A stretch of DNA of 64,000 nucleotides, from positions 248,001 through 312,000 of the forward strand of contig WNWL01000007.1 of assembly GCA_009733745.1 (NCBI GenBank), read 5' to 3'. Shown piece by piece: positions 43,914 to 52,719 of the stretch (position 1 is its first letter; the number at the start of each line of letters is the position of its first letter). Origin of the DNA: Oceanobacillus sp. HTM 045 (GTDB lineage: Bacteria > Pseudomonadota > Alphaproteobacteria > Rhodobacterales > Rhodobacteraceae). The notes beneath the pieces are model-generated. The model had not been told where the DNA came from. It did no database searches and worked only from the letters and a program-made list of their open reading frames with translations. Both the position numbers and the translations under genes were made by a program.

Positions 43914-44645
43914 TCAGGCGACCAGCGCCGGCACCAGGTCGCAGACGAGCAGCATATCGCCATCCTTGAACCGCATCACCCTCACCATGGGACGGACCGC
44001 CTCGTCCAGCGCCTCGATGGGCGCGAGGTTGAGGCCGGTCTTGCCCGAGCCGAGGATGATCGGCGCGACCATCAGGTGCAACTCGTCCACCGCGCCGGCG
44101 TCGAGGAAGCGCGCCAGCGTCTCCGCCCCACCCTCGACGAGGACGCGGCCGAGCCCGCGCGCGGCCAGCCGCTCGACGATGGCGCAGGGCGGGATCAGCC
44201 CGCCGCGCGGGGTAATTTCCATGCGCTCGACGCCCTCCGGCACGCGCGAGCCGGGCAGCGTCACGGCGATCACCGGTGCCGCGCCGTCATGCAGGAGGCG
44301 AAGGTCGTCCGGCATTCGCCCGTTCGGGTCGACGATCACGCGGACCGGGTTGGGCCCGTCCACGTGGCGCGTGGTCAGGCATGGGTCATCGGCAATGGCG
44401 GTGCCGACGCCGATCAGGAGCGAGTCCACCCGCGCCCGGATGCGGTGCAGGTGGCGCAGCGCCTCCTCGCCGTTGATGTACTTGGAGGCACCGGTCGGGG
44501 TGGCGATCCGCCCATCCAGCGACTGGCCGAGCTGGCCGATGACCAGCGGCCGGCCCGCGGGGGCGCGGTCCAGCATGGTCAGGGCCGCTTCGGGCTCGTA
44601 TTCCCCGATGCGCCCGAGCGCTACGCGTCCGCTTTCCTGAAACAC
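43914..44645 (-). CDS. RibD C-terminal domain protein (pyrimidine reductase-like)
   Basis: Protein of 243 residues consisting of a RibD reductase domain without the deaminase part. Motifs include GQLGQSLDGRIATPTG, LLIGVGTAIADDP, PVRVIVDPNGR and VLVEGGAETLARFL with the NADPH site. The GTG start 44645 has AAGGA 8 bases upstream. Stand-alone RibD-C proteins reduce riboflavin or pterin precursors. It lies beside the PTPS-like gene cluster, with which it may share a pathway. The housekeeping ribD is usually fused, so this is probably a paralogue. Confidence 0.88.
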   Translation of the reverse strand: MFQESGRVALGRIGEYEPEAALTMLDRAPAGRPLVIGQLGQSLDGRIATPTGASKYINGEEALRHLHRIRARVDSLLIGVGTAIADDPCLTTRHVDGPNPVRVIVDPNGRMPDDLRLLHDGAAPVIAVTLPGSRVPEGVERMEITPRGGLIPPCAIVERLAARGLGRVLVEGGAETLARFLDAGAVDELHLMVAPIILGSGKTGLNLAPIEALDEAVRPMVRVMRFKDGDMLLVCDLVPALVA

Positions 44646-44662
44646 GAGGCGATCCTTCCCGT

Positions 44663-46258
44663 CTAGCTGGCGACGCGCCCGGCGGGCTGCGCCACGCGGT
44701 TCCGCTCGGTATCGGACACCCGGGAGGTCCTGGGCGCCGGCGCTGGCTGCCGCCATGGCTGGCGCTTGAACCAGCTCACGGCGTAGGCGACGATGATCAA
44801 CACGGCAAAGCCGAAAAGGTTCACCGCCGCGCGGGTCCAGACGTCGCGCCCGACCATGTCGAGCAGCCACCCGTCGAACCGCGCCAGCGGGATCGAGACC
44901 ATGAAGACGGCGAGCGACTGCGTGCCGACCTTGCGGATCACCGGCACCGCGGCGAGGAAGGCGTCCTTCACCACCCAGCGCCGCCCCCGCTCGCCGATCG
45001 CGGCCCATACCAGGACGACGAGCGCCGCGAGATGGGTCAGTTGCAGCACGCCGATCCGCTTGCCCGGCACGATCGGCACGTTCTCGAGGAAGAACCGGTC
45101 GAGCGCCGGCCAGAGCGCCTTGATCTCGTCGACATAGGCATAGGGCACCGTCAGCACCGCGATCAGGGCGCAGGCGATCACCACCCCGGCCCGCGCCGGG
45201 GCGATCGGGCGGAACCCGGTGCGCAGCTTCTCGCCGCCCGGACCCACCGCGGCCCAGAACAGGTAGGCCAGCGACAGGAAATGGACGAAGCGGAACAGCC
45301 CCTGCGCCGTCTTCCAGCGCAGCGGGTCGATCGCCTCGCGCGTGTCCCACAGGAACGCGCCGCCCCAGGCCTCCTCCAGGTAGCCCGTCTTCCAAGCGTA
45401 GAGGTTGTGCCAGGCGAACGGCAGCGTGAGGATCACGAAGGCCAGCGCCGCGATCACCAGCGCGCGCGTCACCGGCGGCGGGCGCAGCCAGCCCATGCCG
45501 AAGGCGAAGCCGGTGAAGAACACCAGCTGCCAGCCGAACGGGTTGAAGAACCACGTCCCTTCGCCCCACGGGTTGCTCGGCAGGTTGAGGAAGGCGAGGT
45601 GCTGCCCGAGCCACACCGCCGCCCCGTGCAACGCCGAGCCCTCCTCGCCGCCATATTGCCGCGCGTAGAAGGCCAGGTTAGTCGCCACCCACAGGATCAC
45701 CACGAAGGCCGCGACCGCCTCCCGCCCGCCGTGACGGTAGAGCAGCATCACCACCGGGATCATCATCAGAATGACCAGGTACATCGGCAGGATGTCGAAG
45801 AGCCCCGGAACATAGGTCAGCGTCAGCAACCCGATGATCGCCTCGCCGGTGCGCTCGAAGAACGGCACGACATAGGGCGCGGTAACGTAGCGCTTGCCCT
45901 CCAGGCCGATGCCGTAATGATCGATCGAGAACAGCAGGAGCGCTGTGACGAGGAATATCCCGATATGCGCCCAGTAGACCTGCCAGACGCGGAACACCAC
46001 CCGCGCACCGCCCATCAGCCAGCCGCGGTTGACGAACAGCACCCCGAAAGCCATCGCCGAGGCCATGCCGGAGCAGAAGACGAAGATCTCCGTCGCGTCG
46101 GAGAACCCGAACCGGGCCGGGATCCACAGCGTCCAGGTGTTCCCGGGCGTGTGCGCCAGCAGGATGATGAACATCGCGATGCCGCGGAAGAAGTCGAGCC
46201 GCAGGTCGCGCGGCTTCTTCGCGGGTGCGGCCGAAACGGGCTGGGAAGTCGTGCTCAT
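44663..46258 (-). CDS. opgC: OpgC-like membrane acyltransferase (glucan succinyltransferase)
   Basis: Polytopic membrane protein of 531 residues with about ten hydrophobic helices. It starts near LRLDFFRGIAMFIILLAHTPGN, the typical OpgC N-terminal helix with an Arg-Gly pair and His. OpgC adds succinyl groups to periplasmic glucans, matching the opgH gene in this window. Start ATG 46258 is chosen; a longer in-frame start at 46345 lacks a ribosome site. The stop lies 17 bases before the RibD-C start. Confidence 0.9.
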   Translation of the reverse strand: MSTTSQPVSAAPAKKPRDLRLDFFRGIAMFIILLAHTPGNTWTLWIPARFGFSDATEIFVFCSGMASAMAFGVLFVNRGWLMGGARVVFRVWQVYWAHIGIFLVTALLLFSIDHYGIGLEGKRYVTAPYVVPFFERTGEAIIGLLTLTYVPGLFDILPMYLVILMMIPVVMLLYRHGGREAVAAFVVILWVATNLAFYARQYGGEEGSALHGAAVWLGQHLAFLNLPSNPWGEGTWFFNPFGWQLVFFTGFAFGMGWLRPPPVTRALVIAALAFVILTLPFAWHNLYAWKTGYLEEAWGGAFLWDTREAIDPLRWKTAQGLFRFVHFLSLAYLFWAAVGPGGEKLRTGFRPIAPARAGVVIACALIAVLTVPYAYVDEIKALWPALDRFFLENVPIVPGKRIGVLQLTHLAALVVLVWAAIGERGRRWVVKDAFLAAVPVIRKVGTQSLAVFMVSIPLARFDGWLLDMVGRDVWTRAAVNLFGFAVLIIVAYAVSWFKRQPWRQPAPAPRTSRVSDTERNRVAQPAGRVAS

Positions 46259-46383
46259 GCTGTCGATCCGGCTACCTCGGCCTCGTCCGCCCGAAAGGGT
46301 GAAAACGCACCCTGCTTCGCGCATTCCGGACGAAACTCTTTCCAATCTGATCCGAAATGCCCGGATTCCCCGTCTTTATCGAC

Positions 46384-46404
46384 GTCACATCACCCATATG
46401 TGAC
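46384..46404. promoter_or_regulatory. Inverted repeat between opgC and the sulfur permease gene
   Basis: GTCACAT (46384-46390) and ATGTGAC (46398-46404) are perfect 7-base arms with a 7-base spacer. The arrangement is the reverse of a CRP site (TGTGA-N-TCACA), so it is not a CRP box. It lies on the opgC side of the intergenic region. Confidence 0.5.
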
Positions 46405-46451
46405 CCTTTGCGACGTCGTCTATTCCTTTTTGCAGTGCAGCGCGGGGGACA

Positions 46452-46471
46452 TATCACGACATGTCGTGATA
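46452..46471. promoter_or_regulatory. Perfect 20-base palindrome before the YeeE/YedE gene
   Basis: The half-site TATCACGACA (46452-46461) is followed without spacer by its exact reverse complement (46462-46471). It ends 38 bases before the sulfur permease ATG, where a repressor would block transcription. The regulator is not in this window; an ArsR- or MarR-type sulfide or redox sensor would be in keeping with the gene. Confidence 0.7.
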
Positions 46472-46508
46472 CGAGCCCTCAGCGGGTTTCCGTCGCAGGA
46501 GAAAGAAG

Positions 46509-47693
46509 ATGCAGAAGCCGGTGATCGTGTTCGCGCTCGCCGCATTGGCCGTCCTCGCATGGCTGGCATTCGACGCCCGCGGCGGGCTTGACGGCTCGGG
46601 CCTGAGCCATGTCGCCGCGGTCGCCGTCGGCGGGCTGGCGGGTATCGCGCTCTACCATGCAAGCTTCGGATTCACCGCTGCCTGGCGCCGCCTCGTGCGC
46701 GAGCGCCGCGGCGCAGGGCTGCGCGCGCAGATCGTCCTGATCCTTCTGACCTGCGCCATCTCCTACCCGCTGATCGTCTGGGGCGCGGAGATCGGCTTGC
46801 CCGCCCGCGGCTTCATCCTGCCGATGGGCGTGGCCTCCGCTATCGGCGCCTTCACCTTCGGCGTCGGCATGCAGCTCGGCGGCGGCTGCGCCTCGGGCAC
46901 GCTCTTCACCGTCGGCGGCGGCTCGACGCGCATGGTGATCGTGCTTGCCTTCTTCATCGCCGGGTCGGTGATCGCGACCGCGCACTGGGATTTCTGGCGC
47001 GCCATGCCCCGCATGGGCGGCGTCTCGCTGACGAAGGAACTGGGCGTCATGGGTGCGCTCGGCGCGATGGCCGCGGTCTTCGGCGCGATCTGGGCCTTCA
47101 CCGTCTGGCTTGAGCGTCGCGCCCACGGCAGCCTCGAGGCCCCACGCCCCACCGGCCCGATCCTGACCGGCCCCTGGTCGCTGATCCTCGGCGCCGTGGC
47201 GCTGGCGGTGGTCGGCATCGGCACCTTCCTCGCGCTCGGCCGCCCCTGGGGCGTGACCTCCGGCTTCGCGCTCTGGGGCGCGCAGATCCTCGACGCCGCG
47301 GGCGTGCCGGTGCGCGAATGGACCTATTGGCAGCCCGAATGGCGCCAGAACCAGATCGCCAACGGCCCGTTCTCCGACGGCACCTCGCTGATGAATTTCG
47401 CCATCATCCTCGGCGCGATGACCGCCGCGGCGCTGGCCGGAAAGTGGTCGCCGAGCCTGAAGCTCTCCCGCCGCGACCTGCTGACCGCCGTGATCGGCGG
47501 GCTGTTGATGGGCTACGGCGCGCGCCTCGCCTATGGCTGCAACATCGGCGCCTATCTCGGCGGCATGGTCTCCGGCTCGCTGCACGGCTGGTGGTGGCTG
47601 ATCTGGGGCTTCGCCGGCTCGATCCTCGGCACGCGCCTGCGCGGCTGGCTGGAGATGGACCCACCGCTGGCACCACGGCAGGCGGCGATCTGA
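46509..47693 (+). CDS. YeeE/YedE family sulfur-compound permease (TsuA-like)
   Basis: Membrane protein of 394 residues with about ten helices. The conserved Cys-containing motifs are MQLGGGCASGTLF in the first half and YGCNIGAYLGGMVSGSLHG in the second half, the paired thiosulfate path described for TsuA. It probably imports thiosulfate or another sulfur compound. AGGAGAAAGAAG precedes ATG 46509. A DUF302 protein gene follows after 36 bases and is probably in the same operon. Confidence 0.9.
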   Translation: MQKPVIVFALAALAVLAWLAFDARGGLDGSGLSHVAAVAVGGLAGIALYHASFGFTAAWRRLVRERRGAGLRAQIVLILLTCAISYPLIVWGAEIGLPARGFILPMGVASAIGAFTFGVGMQLGGGCASGTLFTVGGGSTRMVIVLAFFIAGSVIATAHWDFWRAMPRMGGVSLTKELGVMGALGAMAAVFGAIWAFTVWLERRAHGSLEAPRPTGPILTGPWSLILGAVALAVVGIGTFLALGRPWGVTSGFALWGAQILDAAGVPVREWTYWQPEWRQNQIANGPFSDGTSLMNFAIILGAMTAAALAGKWSPSLKLSRRDLLTAVIGGLLMGYGARLAYGCNIGAYLGGMVSGSLHGWWWLIWGFAGSILGTRLRGWLEMDPPLAPRQAAI

Positions 47694-47729
47694 CGGCGGC
47701 ACGGAACTGAACCGACAGGGAGACAAGGA

Positions 47730-48224
47730 ATGTTCAGGAAAGCCCTTCTCGCCCTCGCGCTGGCCCTCGCTCTCCCCGGCCTCGCCTTCACCGGTCTTGC
47801 GCGCGCCGCCGATGTCGGCACGCTGGAGGGCTGGGCCGTCCACGAGACCGCGATCCCCTATGACGAGTTGATCGACCGACTGAAGGAGGCGGTGAAGGCC
47901 GAGGGCCTGATCGTCGTCACCCAGGCCGGCCCGACCGAGGCTGCAGCCAGGCGCGGCATCACAATTCCGGGCAACCGCGTGCTCGGCGTCTTCAACAACG
48001 ACTACGCGGTGCGGGTGATCGGGCTCTCCGTCGCGGCGATGATCGAGGCGCCGATCCGGTTCTACGTCACCGAGGAGGAAGGCGGCGCCTCCACCCTCTC
48101 CTACAAGACCCCGAGCTTCGTCTTCGCGCCCTATCTCGCCGAGGGCGGCGCGGAGCTTGAGGCCATCGCGGCGGAACTGGACGCGAGATTCGCCGCGATC
48201 GCCGCCCGCGCCGTCAGCCGCTGA
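47730..48224 (+). CDS. DUF302 domain protein, exported
   Basis: Protein of 164 residues with a signal peptide (KALLALALALALPGLAF, cleavage near ARAAD) and one DUF302 domain (HETAIPYDELIDRLKEAVKAEG, then RVLGVFNNDYAVRV and IRFYVTEE). The function of DUF302 is not known; members often sit beside sulfur or metal redox genes, as here. Its last 11 bases overlap the end of the convergent glycosyltransferase-like gene. Confidence 0.88.
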   Translation: MFRKALLALALALALPGLAFTGLARAADVGTLEGWAVHETAIPYDELIDRLKEAVKAEGLIVVTQAGPTEAAARRGITIPGNRVLGVFNNDYAVRVIGLSVAAMIEAPIRFYVTEEEGGASTLSYKTPSFVFAPYLAEGGAELEAIAAELDARFAAIAARAVSR

Positions 48225-49218
48225 CCGCCGCCCCGGCGATCCGCGACAGGAAATAGGCCGTCATCGCCGCCCCGTCGCGGTCGATCTCGGCCATCGTCTC
48301 GGCCGCGGCTTCCACCGGGCAGGCGGCGAGCCCCTCCTCGGTCAGCATGTTGGCCAGCGCCTCGGCGCTGCCGGGCCGGGGCATCCGCCAGCGGTCGCCG
48401 AAATGCGCCGCGGCGCCTTCCGTGGCGAGGACCGGCGTGCCGAGGCGCAGCGCCTCCGCCACGATCACGTCCTCGCCGGCCTGCGGCGCGCCCGGCAGCA
48501 CCGCGAGGTCGAGCGTGCGCAAGCCGGCGTCGAGGTCATGCAGCTCCGGGCGCAGCACCAGCCCGTCGATGGCGGGCGGCAGGCGCAGGCCGCGCACCCA
48601 TCCGCCGCCGAGCAGGATGCCGCCGGGCCAGCCGCCGCGGCGGCGCGCGAGGATTTCCAGCACCTCTTCCCAGCCCCGGGCCGCGTCCGGCCCCGCCGGG
48701 CCGACCCAGCCGATCATCCCGCTGCCGATCCGCGGCGCGGGGTAGCGGCGCGTCGCGGGGAGGTAGGGCAGCCGCACCGCGCGCCCGGTCGCGAGCCGGT
48801 CGCCGAGATAGATATCCGAGGTCGCGGCGGCGATCCCGCCGGTGTCCGCCCCGCGTGGCACCGGGAACGGCCCGTGATCGCGCACGACCGCCAGCCCTGC
48901 CTCCTCGCCCCAGCCACAGCCGAGCGCCGCCGCGCCGATGCAATGCGCGGTCTGCCAGGCACGGGCGGCGCCGAACCCAGCCATCGTCCCGGCATCCTGG
49001 CGGGTCAACGCGGCGCGCTCCACGACTGCAACCCTGGCGAACCCGTCCCGCGCCTCGGCGACCTGCTCCACGGTCAGGCCCGGCCGGCGGGCGAGCAGAA
49101 GGTCGGCCCGGGCCCCTGCGCCGCGGTAGAGTTCCGCGACCTGCCCGAGCCGCAGACTCACCGGGTCGAACCGGTCGCCCGGCGGGCAATCGGCAATGAC
49201 AACGACAGTTCGGCTCAT
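48214..49218 (-). CDS. Glycosyltransferase-like protein, GT4/GT-B type
   Basis: Protein of 334 residues. The C-terminal half is GT-B-like, with PAGPDAARGWEEVLEIL, LDLAVLPG and EDVIVAEALRLGTPVLATEGAAAH, where the E-x7-E pattern binds the nucleotide sugar. The N-terminal half begins MSRTVVVIADCPPGD. It is the last gene of a five-gene leftward overlapping run (52622 to 48214). The start overlaps the preceding stop as ATGA. Acceptor unknown; the flanking flagellar genes make surface or flagellin glycosylation possible. Confidence 0.78.
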   Translation of the reverse strand: MSRTVVVIADCPPGDRFDPVSLRLGQVAELYRGAGARADLLLARRPGLTVEQVAEARDGFARVAVVERAALTRQDAGTMAGFGAARAWQTAHCIGAAALGCGWGEEAGLAVVRDHGPFPVPRGADTGGIAAATSDIYLGDRLATGRAVRLPYLPATRRYPAPRIGSGMIGWVGPAGPDAARGWEEVLEILARRRGGWPGGILLGGGWVRGLRLPPAIDGLVLRPELHDLDAGLRTLDLAVLPGAPQAGEDVIVAEALRLGTPVLATEGAAAHFGDRWRMPRPGSAEALANMLTEEGLAACPVEAAAETMAEIDRDGAAMTAYFLSRIAGAAVSG

Positions 49219-50171
49219 GCCGAAGCATCCCAGTCAAACTCGGACAACTCGTCGGTGAATTCTTCGCCGAACAGCCCCGGCAGCGGCGGCGGCACGCCGA
49301 CGCCAATTCCCGTGACTTCCGCCGATCCGCCGGAAATCCTGACATCCCCCCGCCCCACGATCCGCAACCGCACCCCGCCAACCACCCCCCGCCGCCCCGG
49401 TTGGACCGGTACACGGCCGATTTCGACGGCGAGGCCGGCGGTGGCGCCGGTCAGCGCGATCTCGACCAGTCGCCCCGCCCCGCCGAGCGGCGGGAGCGCG
49501 AAATTCACGGGAACGGGTCCAGTCCGGACGGCTCCGCGGGCCATGATCGCACCCGCCTCGTCCGGACCGGCGCCGCGGAGGCACCAGACCGGGTCGAACC
49601 AGATCATCGCGCCCCCATCCGGCTCAAACCCGATATCCGTGACCAGGCCGCCCGACCGCGCGAATGCGAGCGCGGTGTCGAAGGCATCGCGGCGGTCCTC
49701 GAGGTGATCCGCGACGAAAGCCCCGAGCCGCACTGCCATGCCCTCACCCTCGGGACCCGCCGGCACGCAAATGGCACCGCCAAGCGGCTCGGACCAGACC
49801 TTGCGCCATCCACTGCCCAGTTCGCCGTCTTCCGCGGTGCGCACGATCGCAGGCGGCTTGCCCGCGAGCCGCCCGGCGCGCGCGACAAGCTGCACCGGAT
49901 CGTCCGGCAGGTCGCGAAGATCGAGCAGCACGTCGCAGCCCCGCAGCGCCGGCATCCCCGCGGCATCGGTCCTGCCGATCGGCGCGGGACGGTCCTCCCA
50001 GACCGCCGCGCCGACCCGGCGCAGGAAGGCGTCCCTCAGCGGGCCGAACCGCAACGGCGCCCGCGCCCCGTTCATGCAGAAGGGCATCGAATGCGACTGC
50101 GCCGCGATCACCGCCGGCCGGTCCATGCCGGCGACGGCTTCCGCCAGCACCAGTTCGCCGAACCAGCTCAT
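49215..50171 (-). CDS. Hypothetical protein in glycosyltransferase-like operon
   Basis: Protein of 318 residues without a recognised domain. It starts MSWFGELVLAEAVAGMDRPAV; no signal peptide or membrane helix is evident. A middle part reads CDVLLDLRDLPDDPVQLVARAGRL, which looks like a Rossmann-like beta-alpha unit; the C-terminal end is acidic and aromatic. Both ends overlap their neighbours by four bases, indicating obligate co-expression with the glycosyltransferase-like gene and the next one. Confidence 0.75.
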   Translation of the reverse strand: MSWFGELVLAEAVAGMDRPAVIAAQSHSMPFCMNGARAPLRFGPLRDAFLRRVGAAVWEDRPAPIGRTDAAGMPALRGCDVLLDLRDLPDDPVQLVARAGRLAGKPPAIVRTAEDGELGSGWRKVWSEPLGGAICVPAGPEGEGMAVRLGAFVADHLEDRRDAFDTALAFARSGGLVTDIGFEPDGGAMIWFDPVWCLRGAGPDEAGAIMARGAVRTGPVPVNFALPPLGGAGRLVEIALTGATAGLAVEIGRVPVQPGRRGVVGGVRLRIVGRGDVRISGGSAEVTGIGVGVPPPLPGLFGEEFTDELSEFDWDASA

Positions 50172-51187
50172 GCCTGCTCCCGGAAAGCCGCGCTCCCGGC
50201 GACGGCCGCATCGACGAAACCGCGCACGGCTTCCAGCAGCCGCGAGGGCGATGACGCCGTGGCCAGCGCCTCGTCTATCCGAACCGGCCCGGCCACGGGC
50301 ACCGCCTCCCGGAGGAAGCCGGTCACGTCTTCGAGGCTCTTTCCCCGCCCGATCCGCAGCAGCGGCCGAGTGAACAGCACCGCCAGGTCGGCGGCAGAGA
50401 GGAACGGCGCCCCCTCCGCGACGACGACGGCCCCGCTCCCCGCAACCAGCCGTGCAACACATCCGCGCCGGACCGTGCGGACCCATCGCACCCGGTCCGA
50501 CAACCCAAACCCGGCGGCGAGTGCGGCCAACGGCCAGCGCGGCCGCGGTTCCGGCCCGCAGAAGGTCAGCTGCCCCGTGAACCCCGACAGCGCGGCGCCT
50601 CGAAGCAGAAGATGCGCCTGCCCGGCATCCAGCCCGGCGGCAACGACGCCACCCGCCGTGACCGCACCGTCGATCAGCCGTTGCGCCGTGATCCGGTCCA
50701 CCGGCGGCTGCAGGACATGAAGCCCCCCGGGAACTTCGGCGCCCGACGCCGCCTGCAACGCCTTGAGCATGTCACGAGACGGCGCGGCGGCAGCCCGCAG
50801 CGTGCGCCTGTAGCGCGAAAGCCCCGCCCCGGTGCGTGCTCGGTCACCGCGCAGGACTGCACCGACCGGGTCCGCGAGGTCTCCGCTCCCGGGCGGCTCC
50901 GAGAGATGATCCAGCGCATCGAACACAAGCGCAACCGGGAACCGCGCCGCGATTTCGCGCGCCAGCCTGCCGTCGACCCCGAACGCCCCGACCGCAAGAA
51001 TGGGCGTGTGCCGCCGCTCGCGGCCGAGCCGGAGCGCAGCGTCGCCGGGCGTGTGCTGACCGGCCCGCAGGATCTCGACCTCCTCCGTCGCCGCGAGCAG
51101 CAGGAGCGTGCCGCGCATGCGGTCGAGCGGGTCATCCGGGTCGTCCGGGGGTCCGACAACTACGATCCGCTTCGCGCGAGACGGCAC
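50168..51187 (-). CDS. Hypothetical protein, GT-B-like fold possible
   Basis: Protein of 339 residues starting at GTG 51187. Beta-alpha units are visible (KRIVVVGPPDDPDDP, PVALVFDALDHLSE, GLHVLQPPVDR, GQLTFCGPEP, GAVVVAEGAPFLSAADLAVLF). The order resembles a diverged GT-B protein with a sugar-nucleotide fold, but the E-x7-E motif is not clear. It overlaps the next gene downstream and has a 2-base gap to the one upstream. Confidence 0.75.
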   Translation of the reverse strand: MPSRAKRIVVVGPPDDPDDPLDRMRGTLLLLAATEEVEILRAGQHTPGDAALRLGRERRHTPILAVGAFGVDGRLAREIAARFPVALVFDALDHLSEPPGSGDLADPVGAVLRGDRARTGAGLSRYRRTLRAAAAPSRDMLKALQAASGAEVPGGLHVLQPPVDRITAQRLIDGAVTAGGVVAAGLDAGQAHLLLRGAALSGFTGQLTFCGPEPRPRWPLAALAAGFGLSDRVRWVRTVRRGCVARLVAGSGAVVVAEGAPFLSAADLAVLFTRPLLRIGRGKSLEDVTGFLREAVPVAGPVRIDEALATASSPSRLLEAVRGFVDAAVAGSAAFREQA

Positions 51188-51189
51188 GA

Positions 51190-51996
51190 TCAGGGCTTCC
51201 CGGCGGCGTCGCGGGCAGCCAGCATGGTCTCGACATGGCCGATCAGTTCCGCCAGCAGCAGCGGCCGCTCGGAGGCGGGCAGCGCCGGTTCGGCCCCGGC
51301 GCGGAACAGCGCGCGGCGCAACTCGTCCACCTCGGCGCGGAGCGACGCGAGTTCCACGAGAAGGTGCTCCGGATCGACCCGGCCCGCGACGAGCGGGTGC
51401 CGGGCGAGCACCCGGCCACTGTCCTTCGCCACCACCTCGATCATGCGCAGGCCGTCATCGAGCGCCTCTGCCGGCATCTCGAAGCGGAACGCCCCGCTGC
51501 CGCCTGCCGCCATCTCGACCGGCCCAAGTTCCGCCCCGTCGATGCACACCGCCATGTCCGGAAGCACCGCCCCGGCTTCGATTCGCGCGGTGCCATGCAG
51601 GATACCCTGCCGCAGCCCGCCAATCTCAACGCTCACCGTCCCGGCCATCGCGGCGCCCTCCGTGAAGTTCTTGAGTTCCCGCAGCGTCGCGAACCGGTGG
51701 CGGAAGAAATCCGCGTCGTCGCCAGCCCTGCGCAAGCTGCACGCCACCGGCACCGCTCCCGGCAGCGCGTCGGCCACCCGCCGCGGGATCCGCAATGAGA
51801 AAGCGCAGTGCGGGTCGGGCGCTCCCTCGAACAGCGCCGGATGGCCCAGAAGTGCCGTGACCGGGCCGGACGCGGGCAGTTGCCAGACCGGCTCGCCATC
51901 GATCCGCAGCGACACCCAGGCCGGCACGCCCCCGGCCGGCGCGGCCCATCCCCGGAACGTGCCGGAGCGCGGGTCGAGTTCCGCCGCCGCGTTCAT
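51190..51996 (-). CDS. Hypothetical protein of 268 residues
   Basis: Mostly beta-type sequence (VSLRIDGEPVWQLPASG, VSVEIGGLRQGILHGTARIEAG) with a C-terminal helical tail rich in Leu and Glu (LLVELASLRAEVDELRRALFRAG), which could form a short coiled coil. No signal peptide. It overlaps the following gene start as ATGA, so expression is linked. I do not recognise the family. Confidence 0.7.
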   Translation of the reverse strand: MNAAAELDPRSGTFRGWAAPAGGVPAWVSLRIDGEPVWQLPASGPVTALLGHPALFEGAPDPHCAFSLRIPRRVADALPGAVPVACSLRRAGDDADFFRHRFATLRELKNFTEGAAMAGTVSVEIGGLRQGILHGTARIEAGAVLPDMAVCIDGAELGPVEMAAGGSGAFRFEMPAEALDDGLRMIEVVAKDSGRVLARHPLVAGRVDPEHLLVELASLRAEVDELRRALFRAGAEPALPASERPLLLAELIGHVETMLAARDAAGKP

Positions 51997-52622
51997 GCTG
52001 CACCGTCCGCGTCGCGCAGCGAGATGCGCAGGGTCTCGATGTCGACCTGGCACATTCGCGGCGCGTGCAGGATCATGTCGACCCAGGCCGAGATCCGCCG
52101 GTCGAACGGCACGCGCACGCCGCCGAGGTCGAACGCCACCTGCCGGTCGCCCGTGTCGAGCACCACCGTTTCGTGCAGCACCTCGTGCGCATCGCCCGCG
52201 AGCACGTTGAGCCTCAGGAAGCAGGTCAGGGGCCGGCTCACCCGCAGCCGCAGCGCCACCTCCACCCGCCGCGTCGGGCCGATCGCCGCGATCGCCTCGC
52301 CGGACAGGTCGGCGACGAGCGAGGCGAACCCGCCCGAGAAGTCGAAGAATGCAAGGCGCAGCGACGGCTGCCTGCCGGGTCGCAGGACCTGCGACCAGGA
52401 AAAAACGCTGCACGCCGGGTCGGCATCGTGGAATAGCTTCAGCCCGGCGCAGACCGGATCGCCCGAAGCCGGGTTGTCGGCGCGGGGCGGGTCGACCGGC
52501 GCCGCCAGCACGGGCAGCGCGCTCTGCCAGAGCGTGCCGGGCGCAAATCCGGCGTGCCCCGCGGCGGCTGCGCCGGGCTTCCGCGCCCCTACGGCAAGTT
52601 CTCGCAACCGGCGCCGGGCCAT
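51993..52622 (-). CDS. Hypothetical protein of 209 residues, first gene of glycosyltransferase-like operon
   Basis: Soluble protein beginning MARRRLRELAVGARKPG. The central and C-terminal parts are predicted beta-rich (RVEVALRLRVSRPLTCFLRLNVL, ETVVLDTGDRQVAFDLGGV). No catalytic motif is obvious. It resembles a Rhodobacterales-type unknown protein family, but I cannot name it with certainty. It begins about 100 bases downstream of the FliJ-like gene on the same strand. Confidence 0.7.
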   Translation of the reverse strand: MARRRLRELAVGARKPGAAAAGHAGFAPGTLWQSALPVLAAPVDPPRADNPASGDPVCAGLKLFHDADPACSVFSWSQVLRPGRQPSLRLAFFDFSGGFASLVADLSGEAIAAIGPTRRVEVALRLRVSRPLTCFLRLNVLAGDAHEVLHETVVLDTGDRQVAFDLGGVRVPFDRRISAWVDMILHAPRMCQVDIETLRISLRDADGAA

Positions 52623-52719
52623 CCTGTCCTTCCGCTCCGCCGTGCCTCTCGGTCATCCCGCTATACCCGCGCCCGCGCCGCGGAGAAAGCGGTAGCCGGC
52701 ATCGCAGATGCCCGCGCCG

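Noticed and set aside
46384-46404. CRP/FNR binding site
   Set aside because: The half-sites are in the opposite order to CRP and lack the FNR TTGAT core.
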